From the NCBI GenBank assembly GCA_964437825.1, contig CAYTIH010000003.1, positions 14,860 to 78,859 of the forward strand: a stretch of 64,000 bases of DNA. The letters are read 5' to 3'. Both the position numbers and the translations under genes were made by a program. This document shows, one piece after another, positions 43,771 through 52,212 of this stretch. Every line of letters begins with the position of its first letter. Position 1 is the first letter of the stretch. The notes under the pieces are model-generated. The model was not told the origin of the DNA. It was given only the letters and a program-made list of their open reading frames with translations, and ran no database searches. Source of the stretch: JBJFCE01 sp964437825. GTDB lineage: Bacteria > Bacillota > Clostridia > Lachnospirales > Lachnospiraceae.

Positions 43771-44592
43771 ATGACAACAGTCACAATTATTTTTACCTGT
43801 TATAACAGAAAAGAGAAAACGGCGGCTTTTGTAAAATCCGTACAGGATGACCGCTGTAAAATCCGATATGTGGTGACCGATGACGGAAGCACCGACGGAA
43901 CGGCTGCCAATCTGGAGAAGCTAAAGCAGCAGGGCTATGATATCGACATTGTTCATGGGGACGGCCGGCTGTATTGGTGCGGAGGCATGCGCAAGGCCAT
44001 CGATTATATTCAGGAACAGAAGATAGAATCAGAGTATTATGTCTTTGCCAATGACGATGTGGACGTCTTTGATCATGCGCTGTATGAAATGATTGTGCAG
44101 AGCGAAAAGCACGGGGGCTCGGCGGTGATCGGAGTGACCTGCGATCATGACGGAGCTATGACCTATGGCGGAATCAGGTATCATAAGCACGGGATTAAAT
44201 ATGATCTGATTGATGTGACAAATGAAAATCTGGAGTGTGATTCATTTAACTGTAACCTTGTTTTGCTGCCTGCCGGAATTTTTCACAAGATCGGCAATTT
44301 TGACAGTCATTTTACGCATGCTATGGGGGATTTTGATTACGGGCTCAGAGTGAAAAGAGCGGGATACAGAATTGAAAGCACCAGGCGTTATGTGGGAATC
44401 TGCGAGAAAAATCCGCTGAAAAAAACATGGTCGGATACGAATTTATCCCGAAGGGAGCGTCTGAGACTCAAGGAGTCTCCGAAGGGGCTTCCCGGAAAAG
44501 AGTGGTTTTATTTTCTTAGGAAGAATTTTGGAATCGGTACGGCAATTGTCAGATCGCTGACTCCCTATTTAAAGATTCTGCTTGGAAAATAA
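43771..44592 (+). CDS. GT2 glycosyltransferase (rhamnosyltransferase-like)
   Basis: A 273-residue GT-A enzyme. It has IIFTCYNRKEKT at the N-terminus, VTDDGSTDGT for nucleotide binding, FANDDVDVF as the DxD-type metal site and GDFDYGLRVKRAGY as the acceptor-side acidic block. HGDGRLYWCGGMRKAIDY is a pattern seen in WbbL/rhamnosyltransferase-like members. No membrane helix is present. The ATG at 43771 has GGAGAGG six bases upstream, so I prefer it to an earlier in-frame start at 43738. The donor is unknown. Confidence 0.85.
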   Translation: MTTVTIIFTCYNRKEKTAAFVKSVQDDRCKIRYVVTDDGSTDGTAANLEKLKQQGYDIDIVHGDGRLYWCGGMRKAIDYIQEQKIESEYYVFANDDVDVFDHALYEMIVQSEKHGGSAVIGVTCDHDGAMTYGGIRYHKHGIKYDLIDVTNENLECDSFNCNLVLLPAGIFHKIGNFDSHFTHAMGDFDYGLRVKRAGYRIESTRRYVGICEKNPLKKTWSDTNLSRRERLRLKESPKGLPGKEWFYFLRKNFGIGTAIVRSLTPYLKILLGK

Positions 44593-44679
44593 AAGTACGG
44601 ATAAACGGACAAAAACGGGTATCTGCCATGAAACGGACACAACCTGCCATAACGTATCTTATTTTGTGAAAGGATTCCA

Positions 44680-45726
44680 ATGAACGGGAAAAGTGCCAGA
44701 CAATCGGGAATAGAGCTTCTAAGAATCATTAGTATAATCGGTATTATCGGACTGCATATTTACGGCGAATTTAAGAATCAGCTGGAAGGACTTCAAATGT
44801 ATCTGGCCCTTTTTTATAACAGTCTGTTCAATATAGGCGTACCCTGTTTTGTACTGATCTCGGGGTATTTTAGTGTAAAAGCGGATTATCAAAAGCTTAG
44901 AAAGATTCATCTGATGATGCTTTTTTATGCATTTCTGGATTTTGGCGTTTTCATATGGCAGGGAGGCGCTTTTGAGATCCGGGAATTGTTCCATTGCTTT
45001 TTCCCGATTTATATGCGTAAACACTGGTATCTGACCTGCTATTTTGTGCTGGCGGTTTTTTCGCCCTATCTGAATCTGTTTGCGGATAAGCTGAGCAGGA
45101 AACAGCTTCGAAATCTGAGTATCCTATCACTTTTGATCTTTGATATTCTGCCGATCCTGCCCGATTTTGCCATTACCTATGACGGCGGAAAGGGCGTCTG
45201 TCAGTTTGTGATTCTGTATTTGATCGGAAGATATCTGCGAATTTATCAGGTAAGCCGCCGGGAGCACAGATGGAAATACTTCGGAATGTTTCTGCTTATG
45301 TTGTGTCTGACATTTGGCGCAAACACAGCGCTTACCCTGTTATCGGGAAATGCGATCAGCTGGTTTGCAAGCGACGGCAGCATTACCGTTATATTATGCT
45401 CCGTGTTCGCCTTTCTGTTTTTCAGTACCTTTACCGGTTCTAACGGCGTGATCAACCGTATGGCTTCCTACGTGGTTGCGGTATATGTGCTGGAAGCAAC
45501 GGTCAGACTGGTGCTTGACAGATATGCGGCCGTTACGGATTATATGAATAGCGGCGGACTAATCGGGATCGTATTGATCTATGCGGTTGTTACGGCGGCG
45601 GTTTCCGTTTTGATAGAACTCATTCGAAGGCTTTTGCTTGGATGGCTTGAAGGGAAATATGTATCCTGGGAATATGCCAGGCTTTCGGCTATTGTTAAGA
45701 AAATCGGGGGAAAACTGAATTTATGA
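44680..45726 (+). CDS. Acyltransferase 3 family integral membrane protein
   Basis: A 348-residue membrane protein of about ten helices. GIELLRIISIIGIIGLHIYG carries the conserved Arg and His, CFVLISGYFSVKADY the second block, and RKHWYLTCYFVLAVFSPYLN the third. It resembles the acyltransferase at 10132 in plan and length, so a similar role, O-acylation of the exported glycan, is inferred. An AAAGGA lies before the ATG. Its stop overlaps the start of the cupin gene by 4 bases, so the two are translationally coupled. Confidence 0.84.
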   Translation: MNGKSARQSGIELLRIISIIGIIGLHIYGEFKNQLEGLQMYLALFYNSLFNIGVPCFVLISGYFSVKADYQKLRKIHLMMLFYAFLDFGVFIWQGGAFEIRELFHCFFPIYMRKHWYLTCYFVLAVFSPYLNLFADKLSRKQLRNLSILSLLIFDILPILPDFAITYDGGKGVCQFVILYLIGRYLRIYQVSRREHRWKYFGMFLLMLCLTFGANTALTLLSGNAISWFASDGSITVILCSVFAFLFFSTFTGSNGVINRMASYVVAVYVLEATVRLVLDRYAAVTDYMNSGGLIGIVLIYAVVTAAVSVLIELIRRLLLGWLEGKYVSWEYARLSAIVKKIGGKLNL

Positions 45727-46151
45727 TAGAGAGAATATTACATCAGGGAGAAGAACTGGCAATTATTATCCGGAATGATTACCATGAAGAAGGAATTCAT
45801 TTCCTGACGCCGGGGGAATATTCGCAGCAGCTTGCTTATATGCATCATCCGGGGGGAAAGATCATAGCCGCCCATGTGCATAATGAGGTGCACAGGAGTA
45901 TTCATATCACGCAGGAGGTTCTGGTCATCAAGTCCGGAAAGCTGCGTGTGGATTTTTATGATGATCACAGAGCTTATCTCGAAAGCAGGATTCTGGCTGC
46001 GGGAGATATCATCCTGTTAGTTGCCGGAGGACATGGATTTCAGGTGCTGGAAGAAGTGGAAATGGTAGAAATCAAGCAGGGCCCCTACGCCGGAGATGAC
46101 GACAAGGTGCGTTTTGATGGCATTGAGGCTTCTAAAGCTGTGATTAAGTAA
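45723..46151 (+). CDS. Small cupin-fold protein
   Basis: A 142-residue single-domain protein with a cupin pattern: AAHVHNEVHRSIHITQEVLV gives the histidine-rich first motif and LVAGGHGFQVLEEVEMVEI the second, with the Gly-rich turn SGKLRVDFYDD between. Small cupins in sugar loci include ketoisomerases and epimerases of nucleotide sugars, but the R-G-x-H-x-H signature of FdtA-type enzymes is absent, so I cannot assign a reaction. It overlaps the acyltransferase by an ATGA. Its last codons (ATT AAG TAA) form one arm of the direct repeat that flanks the next palindromic element. Confidence 0.75.
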   Translation: MIERILHQGEELAIIIRNDYHEEGIHFLTPGEYSQQLAYMHHPGGKIIAAHVHNEVHRSIHITQEVLVIKSGKLRVDFYDDHRAYLESRILAAGDIILLVAGGHGFQVLEEVEMVEIKQGPYAGDDDKVRFDGIEASKAVIK

Positions 46152-46238
46152 ATAGGTAATTGCGAAACTCAACGGATTGTTGAAATTGCACAATTAACGC
46201 AATGTTTTGATGAGCTTCGCAAACGCTTTATTAAGTAA
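46143..46238 (+). repeat. Second palindromic element, flanked by 9-bp direct repeats
   Basis: ATTAAGTAA occurs at 46143-46151, where it forms the end and stop of the cupin gene, and again at 46230-46238. The 78 bp between them begin with a diverged, inverted copy of the 42131-42172 element: AATTGCGAAACTCA (46158-46171) and TTGAAATTGC (46180-46189) are exact reverse complements of segments there. The right half contains GAGCTTCGC, an 8/9 inverse of GCGAAACTC in the left half, making the whole an imperfect palindrome. No reading frame is present. Confidence 0.75.
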
Positions 46239-46251
46239 CAGGGAGAAGACG

Positions 46252-47094
46252 ATGATTTATATTGAACCCACTGCAGGACTGGGAAACCGTTTGCGCGCAG
46301 TCCTGTCCGCATACCGGATTGCAGAGAAGTATCATCAAAAGCTTTGTATTGTCTGGAATGAGGACTCGGCGCTTGGAGCAAAGTTCGGAGATTTATTTGA
46401 ATACCCGGCGGATGTGAAGGTCATTGAGGTCAGTAATCGTTCTGTCAAAAAAGATCCGTTTCGCCGCATCCGGGGCGATCTTCGAAAAAAAAGACTGAAG
46501 GCGGAAGCGGTGCAGATTCCGGTCTACGATGACGGATGCGCAAAGGACAGCCAAAGGCAAATGCATGAACGGATCAAAGGCTGTATTTCACGGCAGAAGG
46601 ATATCTATATCAGTGCATGGTGTCAGTTCGAACAGCTGGATCAAATACCGGAAATGTTCGGGAAGATTTTTGTACCGTCCGCCCGGGTCAAAGAGCGCGG
46701 CGCGTCCTTATGGAACCGGATTACAAAAGAGACCTATGGCATGCATATCCGCAGGACGGATCATGCGGATGCCATTTCCCATAGTCCGATGGAATTATTT
46801 GTTCAGAAAATGCAGGATATTCTGAGGGAAAATCCCAATGCGGAATTTTACTGTGCATCGGATGACCACCGGGTGCAGCAAATATTGAAGGAGAATTTTG
46901 CAGCGGACAGGCTTATTTTTTACGATCGGAAGGATTTCAGCAGAAAGAGCAGAGCGGGGGGTCAGGATGCTCTGATCGAGATGCTGGCGCTTTCCGGATG
47001 CAGGAAGATTCTCGGCAGCTATGAAAGCTCTTACAGCGAGATTGCCGCCGCGATAGGAAATGTGGAACTGGAGGTTATGAACGCTCGGGGCTAA
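46252..47094 (+). CDS. Fucosyltransferase-like protein (O-FucT/NodZ superfamily)
   Basis: A 280-residue protein. The N-terminus EPTAGLGNRLRAVLSAYRIA is the GLGNR-type GDP-binding loop of fucosyltransferase superfamilies, and MHIRRTDHAD places the HxRRxD motif at 165-170; YCASDDHRVQQ and ILGSYESSYSEIAA form the later donor-site blocks. These suggest transfer of fucose or a similar 6-deoxyhexose from a GDP-sugar. GDP-fucose genes are not in the window. The ATG at 46252 follows CAGGGAGAAG; the earlier in-frame start lies inside the palindromic element. The family assignment is from motifs only. Confidence 0.75.
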   Translation: MIYIEPTAGLGNRLRAVLSAYRIAEKYHQKLCIVWNEDSALGAKFGDLFEYPADVKVIEVSNRSVKKDPFRRIRGDLRKKRLKAEAVQIPVYDDGCAKDSQRQMHERIKGCISRQKDIYISAWCQFEQLDQIPEMFGKIFVPSARVKERGASLWNRITKETYGMHIRRTDHADAISHSPMELFVQKMQDILRENPNAEFYCASDDHRVQQILKENFAADRLIFYDRKDFSRKSRAGGQDALIEMLALSGCRKILGSYESSYSEIAAAIGNVELEVMNARG

Positions 47095-47106
47095 GGTGTA
47101 TCGTTT

Positions 47107-48276
47107 ATGAAAAAAATAGGAATTTATCTGGAGCGCAAACCCGATTCGGGAGGCGCATATCAATATTGTCTGGCCATGCTGAAAGCGTTATCTGAGTTTC
47201 CGAAGGAGAACTATGAGATAACGGCTTTTGTTATGTATAGGCAGTGGGAGCCGGTAACGGAGAAATTGGGAATTCCCAGCGTATACGCCCAGAAAAACAA
47301 ACTGGAAAAGGTCATTTATCATTTGGCGGAAATTGCCCTGCCCGTATCTGTATGCAGGAAGATTTGTAAATATATTCATCCCTTCGGACGTAAACTTCGG
47401 AAAATGAAGATTGATTATTGTATCTATCCCTGTGCCGATAAAATCAGCTTTATGATGGAAACGCCCGCCATAATCACGGTATTTGATCTGATGCATCGCT
47501 ATCTGACTCGGTTTCCGGAGATTGCGGACCCCTCCGTGCATAAAAGCCGGGAGAGAAGTTATACAAATATAGCAAAATATGGTAAAATGATTCTGGTTGA
47601 TTCAAGGGTGGGCAGGGATCAAATGGTGGAGTGCTATGATACGGACGGAACGCTTGGACAAAAGGTGGTTGCGCTGCCGTATATTGCCCCCGATTATGTA
47701 TATGACAGCATTCAAAGGGAGCCTTATCCGAGACCGGATGTGTTTGAAAAGTATATTTTTTATCCGGCGCAGTTCTGGAAACACAAGAATCACAGGAATC
47801 TGCTGCTTGCCATGCAGAAGCTGAAAAAACAGGGCGTCAAGGTAAATCTGGTCTGCAGCGGGACAAGCAAAAACGGTTATGAAGAAACGGCAGCGCTGAT
47901 CAGGGAGCTGGAACTGGAGGATCAGGTACAGATTCTCGGATATGTGACAAATGAAGAAATGGTGGCGTTATATCAGTATGCCAGGGCGCTGGTGATGCCT
48001 ACCTATGGCGGTCCGACCAACATTCCGCAGCTGGAAGCCTTTGTGCTTGGCTGCCCGGTAGCGACGTCAAGGATTTTCGGAATTCCCGAGCAGGTAGGGG
48101 ATGCGGCGCTTTTGTTTGATCCGGACAGCGTGGACGAAATTGCCGTCTGCGTGAAAAGGCTTTGGGAGGATGATGAAGTCTGCCATAGACTGACTGCGGC
48201 CGGATATGAGAAAGCGCAGAACTGGAATGAGGAGACATTTCGGCAGCTGCTATTAAAATATATGGAGAAGCTATGA
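47107..48276 (+). CDS. GT4 glycosyltransferase
   Basis: A 389-residue GT-B enzyme. The opening IGIYLERKPDSGGAYQYCLA with its glycine-rich loop, VFDLMHRYLTRFPE, the junction YPAQFWKHKNHRNLL and PTYGGPTNIPQLEAFVLGCP with the following SRIFGIPEQVGDAALLFDP are typical of GT4 enzymes of the mannosyl/HexNAc-transferring kind. It starts 12 bases after the preceding stop and overlaps the second ABC flippase by ATGA, which links the glycosyltransferase and exporter in one transcript. The donor is unknown. Confidence 0.88.
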   Translation: MKKIGIYLERKPDSGGAYQYCLAMLKALSEFPKENYEITAFVMYRQWEPVTEKLGIPSVYAQKNKLEKVIYHLAEIALPVSVCRKICKYIHPFGRKLRKMKIDYCIYPCADKISFMMETPAIITVFDLMHRYLTRFPEIADPSVHKSRERSYTNIAKYGKMILVDSRVGRDQMVECYDTDGTLGQKVVALPYIAPDYVYDSIQREPYPRPDVFEKYIFYPAQFWKHKNHRNLLLAMQKLKKQGVKVNLVCSGTSKNGYEETAALIRELELEDQVQILGYVTNEEMVALYQYARALVMPTYGGPTNIPQLEAFVLGCPVATSRIFGIPEQVGDAALLFDPDSVDEIAVCVKRLWEDDEVCHRLTAAGYEKAQNWNEETFRQLLLKYMEKL

Positions 48277-50003
48277 ATATATTACAAGAACTGAATTATT
48301 TATTCGATAGAAGAACAAAACTGAAATCCATATGTATGCTGCTGATTATTTGCATCGGATCTGTCGCTGAGCTGCTGGGAGTTGCAATTATTTTGCCGAT
48401 TGTAGAGCTGGCAATGGAACCGGATGCCATAAATACCAATCGATATTGCAGGGTCATTGCAGATTTGTTTCAGCTTGACGAAACAAAACAGGTTTTATTG
48501 GTTTATATCGGGATCGCAATTTTGCTTTATATTGTGAAAAATATATATTTGGCGTGGATGACCTATTGTATCAACCGTTTTTCCAAGAATATCAGAATGA
48601 AATTCTCTATTAAACTAATGGAAAGCTATATGAAGCAGCCATACAAGTATTTTTTGCATAAAAACAGTGCGGAAATTATGCGAAGTATCAGTAATGATAC
48701 CGTGAATTTATATACGTCGATAGCAAATTCCCTGCAGACGGTATCGCACGGTATCACGGCATTGCTGATTATCATATTTCTGGCGGCCACCAATTTAGCG
48801 ATGACTTTGGTCATGGCTCTGCTGATGGGGGGCTGTGTATTAATTATAATGCTGGGCCTGCAAAGAAAGATCAAGAAGCTGGGCGCAGAGTTCCAGAAAT
48901 GTTCAGCGCAGATTCTGCAGTATGCAAAGCAGGCGTTTGAGGGAATTAAAGAGGTTAAGATCAATAATAGGGAAAAGTACTTTGTAAACGAATATAAGAA
49001 TGTATTTCATGAAGCAACCAAGATAGAACTGATTAATAATATGCTGAACAGCCTTCCCAAGTATCTGATTGAAGCTATTTGTATCGGCGGGATCCTGGGA
49101 TATCTTGCAATTGCAATTCTGATTGGCGGAGATATTTCACAAATGCTGGTGCAGCTGTCGGCGTTTGCAACGGGAGCGTTTAAATTACTTCCAAGCGTAA
49201 ATACACTGTATGCCAATGTTACCAATGTTATGTATAATAGGGCGTCCATTGATTTGATTTATCATGATATCAGGGAAGTGGAAAAGATACCGGAGGAAAA
49301 TATCGAGGATGTCAATGTGGAAAAGCGAGGGCTCCTCGAAAAAATATCCGTAAAGCAGATTTGCTTTCGTTACGATGGTATGAGCAAGGACGTTCTGCAT
49401 GAGGTCTCGTTTGAAATTGAGAAAGGGAAGTCCGTCGCATTTATCGGAGAGTCCGGCGGCGGAAAAACAACATTAGTGGATGTGATTATCGGTATTTTAA
49501 GCCCGACCAAGGGCAGGATTGAGGTCGACGGGACGGATATCTGTGATCAGACGCGCGAATGGCGCAAGAATATCGGATATATACCGCAAAATATTTTTTT
49601 GCTGGATGATACCATCAGAAAGAATGTTGCATTCGGTATTACGGAAGATTGTGTAGATGATGAAAGAGTCTGGAAGTGTCTTGAGAAAGCGCAGCTGAAT
49701 ACGTTTGTGGAGAATCTGGAAGAAAAACTGGATACAAAGGTCGGGGAAGCCGGAGCGAGATTGTCCGGCGGGCAGCGTCAGAGACTTGGAATTGCAAGGG
49801 CTTTGTATCGTGATCCGGATATATTGGTATTCGATGAGGCAACCTCCGCACTGGATACGGAAACCGAGAAAGAAGTAATGGCAGCGATTGACGTACTTCA
49901 CGGAGAAAAAACAATACTGATGATAGCGCACCGCCTGTCGACGATTGAAAATTGTGATCATGTGTACCGTGTAGGCAATCAGTCGATAGAGCAAGTGCGA
50001 TAG
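48273..50003 (+). CDS. Second PglK-like ABC flippase
   Basis: A 576-residue half-transporter of the same architecture as the protein at 36083: six N-terminal helices and an ATPase with GESGGGKT (392-399), LSGGQRQR, ILVFDEATSALD and IAHR. The opening GSVAELLGVAIILPIVELAM matches the PglK pattern, yet the two proteins differ at many positions, so they are old paralogues and not a recent duplication. All catalytic motifs are intact. The base composition is more AT-rich than in neighbours. Together with two initiating transferases, it suggests two export routes or a heteromeric transporter; neither is proved. Confidence 0.87.
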   Translation: MNILQELNYLFDRRTKLKSICMLLIICIGSVAELLGVAIILPIVELAMEPDAINTNRYCRVIADLFQLDETKQVLLVYIGIAILLYIVKNIYLAWMTYCINRFSKNIRMKFSIKLMESYMKQPYKYFLHKNSAEIMRSISNDTVNLYTSIANSLQTVSHGITALLIIIFLAATNLAMTLVMALLMGGCVLIIMLGLQRKIKKLGAEFQKCSAQILQYAKQAFEGIKEVKINNREKYFVNEYKNVFHEATKIELINNMLNSLPKYLIEAICIGGILGYLAIAILIGGDISQMLVQLSAFATGAFKLLPSVNTLYANVTNVMYNRASIDLIYHDIREVEKIPEENIEDVNVEKRGLLEKISVKQICFRYDGMSKDVLHEVSFEIEKGKSVAFIGESGGGKTTLVDVIIGILSPTKGRIEVDGTDICDQTREWRKNIGYIPQNIFLLDDTIRKNVAFGITEDCVDDERVWKCLEKAQLNTFVENLEEKLDTKVGEAGARLSGGQRQRLGIARALYRDPDILVFDEATSALDTETEKEVMAAIDVLHGEKTILMIAHRLSTIENCDHVYRVGNQSIEQVR

Positions 50004-50045
50004 TCTGCGGATTGTTAAGACTATAAGCAAAGAGAAGGGTGGATT

Positions 50046-51023
50046 ATGGTTTCAATTATTATTCCGGTCTATAATACTTCTTCCGAACTGTTAAAATACA
50101 GCGTGGGGTCCGCGTTGGCGCAGACCCTGGAGGATGTAGAGATTGTAATTGTTGATGACGGCAGCGTGAAGGAAGATACATTACAGTATTTGCATGAGCT
50201 TGAAGCGCAGGCTATGTCACAAGTGTCAATCATTCATGTCAAAAACGTCGGACCGTCGAGCGCCAGATGGATAGGAATACAGCATGCAAGGGGAGAATAT
50301 GTGGTATTTCTTGACGGTGACGACATGCTGCATGAGCTTTGCTGCGAGAGATTATTGAAGCTTATAGAATCCGAAGCTTCTGACCTGGCAGAGGTAAAGG
50401 GAAAAGTTGTCTATGATTTAAAGAATGTAAATAACAGGGAAACGATAGGGGACGGAACCGTTACCGTTATAGAGGGCAGAGACCGGCTGATGGAACAGTT
50501 TGTCAGAAGCTGTGAATTACCGATCGGTTGGAACATTTGGGCAAAGATATATAAAAGAGATATTTTTTTGAAAAGGTATACGGTACGTCCGGAGCTTCAT
50601 AGAGGGCAGGAGCTTCCGGCGATTGCGGAGTATTTGTCCGGATGCAGCAGGATGGTGTATCGTGAAGAAGAATTATATTACTATAATAAGGGAAATGAAC
50701 AGAGTGCAACAAGACAACGCACGTATATTACGCTTACGGTGGCAAAATCCTGGGATGCGGTATATCAAGTCTGTGAAAAGCAGGGATATTGTGACTTGCT
50801 TGAATTGTTAGGGAAAATTGTTTGCGAGAATATTATCGGTGTTGTAGCCGGAGCAGGTCATAATCATGCATCCGGGCAGATTCCGGAGTATTCCGCGCTG
50901 CTTCGAAAATATCGTAAGTATATAACTGCGCTAGACCACGTTAATAAGGTGAAAATGCTGATCATCATGTATGCGCCCGGCATTTATGTCCGGAAAGCCA
51001 GGAGAGAAGAAAAGAAAGGATAG
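50046..51023 (+). CDS. GT2 glycosyltransferase
   Basis: A 325-residue GT-A enzyme. SIIIPVYNTSSELL and VDDGSVKED bind the nucleotide, GPSSARWIGIQHARGEYVVF leads to the metal site FLDGDD, and NIWAKIYKRDIF is the acceptor-domain block common in GT2 capsule enzymes. No membrane segment is visible. Codon use is AT-richer than the genes at 51064 and beyond, like the preceding ABC gene. The start follows AGAAGGGTGG. The sugar is unknown. Confidence 0.87.
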   Translation: MVSIIIPVYNTSSELLKYSVGSALAQTLEDVEIVIVDDGSVKEDTLQYLHELEAQAMSQVSIIHVKNVGPSSARWIGIQHARGEYVVFLDGDDMLHELCCERLLKLIESEASDLAEVKGKVVYDLKNVNNRETIGDGTVTVIEGRDRLMEQFVRSCELPIGWNIWAKIYKRDIFLKRYTVRPELHRGQELPAIAEYLSGCSRMVYREEELYYYNKGNEQSATRQRTYITLTVAKSWDAVYQVCEKQGYCDLLELLGKIVCENIIGVVAGAGHNHASGQIPEYSALLRKYRKYITALDHVNKVKMLIIMYAPGIYVRKARREEKKG

Positions 51024-51063
51024 TCAGAGAAAATAAGCCGTAACCGGCTTGGAAGGAGACAAC

Positions 51064-52185
51064 ATGGATTTTATACCGGTAAACGAACCGCTGTTAAACG
51101 GAAATGAAAAGAAATATTTGTGTGAATGTATCGATACGGGCTGGATTTCTTCGGAAGGCCCTTTTGTGAAAAAGCTGGAGGAGGGAATTGCAAAATATAC
51201 GGGAAGAAAGCACGGGATTGCGGTATGCAACGGTTCCGTTGCGTTGGATCTGTGTGTGGAGGCGCTCAGGCTGAAGCCGGGGGACGAGGTGATTATGCCG
51301 GCTTTTACCATTATTTCCTGCGCGGCAGCGCTTGTCAGAAAGGGCGTAAAGCCGGTGCTGGTGGATTCCCTGCCGGATACATGGAATATGGATGTATCCC
51401 AAATCGAAGAGAAAATTACGGATAAGACCAAAGCGATTATGGCTGTGCATATCTACGGACTTCCCGTTGATATGGACAAGGTAACGGAAATCGCAAAACG
51501 TCATGAGCTGTACGTGATTGAAGACGGCGCAGAGGCGCACGGACTTGTCTATAAAGGAAAGAAGTGCGGAAGCTTTGGTACGATCAGCGCTATGAGCTTT
51601 TATCCGAATAAGCATATTACCACGGGCGAGGGCGGCATGGTCTTAACGGATGATGATGAGCTGGCAGAGCGCTGCAGGCTGTTTCGCAACCTTTGCCATA
51701 AGCCGGGACATCGTTTTGTTCATGAGGAGCTGGGATATAATTTCAGAATGTCCAATATACAGGCAGCGGTCGGTGTGGCGCAGCTGGAAAAAATAGATGA
51801 GCATCTGCCGATGAAGCGTCATTTGGGGGCTCACTATACGGAACTGTTGTCCGATTGCAGGCATTTCAGACTCCCGGTAAGCGAAACGGAGTATGCACAG
51901 AATATTTATTGGGTTTTTGGTCTGGTCATGGATCAGGACAGCGGTATGTCCGCAGAGGAGGCTATGAAATTCCTTGCCGAGCGCAGCATCGGGTGCAGAC
52001 CCTTCTTTTATCCGATGCATCAGCAGCCGGTATTTCAGAAGATGGGGCTGTTTGAGGGCGAACGCTATCCTGTTTCGGAGCGGTTGTATGAGAAAGGCTT
52101 TTATGTACCCAGCGGGCTTGGGGTAACCGATGAGCAGATGGAGTATGTGGCAAAGCAGCTGCATGAGCTTGACAGGCTGCTGTAA
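51064..52185 (+). CDS. DegT family aminotransferase, perosamine synthase-like
   Basis: A 373-residue PLP enzyme. The start IPVNEPLLNGNEKKYL with CIDTGWISSEGPFV is close to GDP-perosamine synthases (RfbE/Per), which aminate GDP-4-keto-6-deoxymannose. The PLP lysine is Lys183 in MSFYPNKHITTGEGG, with Asp154 in EDGAEAHG. Other DegT enzymes acting on UDP- or dTDP-4-keto sugars share this pattern, so the donor nucleotide is uncertain; a GDP-mannose dehydratase gene is not in the window. The ATG at 51064 has AAGGAGA upstream; the earlier frame start at 51049 is a TTG. It is the fourth such transaminase here. Confidence 0.8.
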   Translation: MDFIPVNEPLLNGNEKKYLCECIDTGWISSEGPFVKKLEEGIAKYTGRKHGIAVCNGSVALDLCVEALRLKPGDEVIMPAFTIISCAAALVRKGVKPVLVDSLPDTWNMDVSQIEEKITDKTKAIMAVHIYGLPVDMDKVTEIAKRHELYVIEDGAEAHGLVYKGKKCGSFGTISAMSFYPNKHITTGEGGMVLTDDDELAERCRLFRNLCHKPGHRFVHEELGYNFRMSNIQAAVGVAQLEKIDEHLPMKRHLGAHYTELLSDCRHFRLPVSETEYAQNIYWVFGLVMDQDSGMSAEEAMKFLAERSIGCRPFFYPMHQQPVFQKMGLFEGERYPVSERLYEKGFYVPSGLGVTDEQMEYVAKQLHELDRLL

Positions 52186-52212
52186 GAGATCAAAACAGAT
52201 TGGGATAATGAT

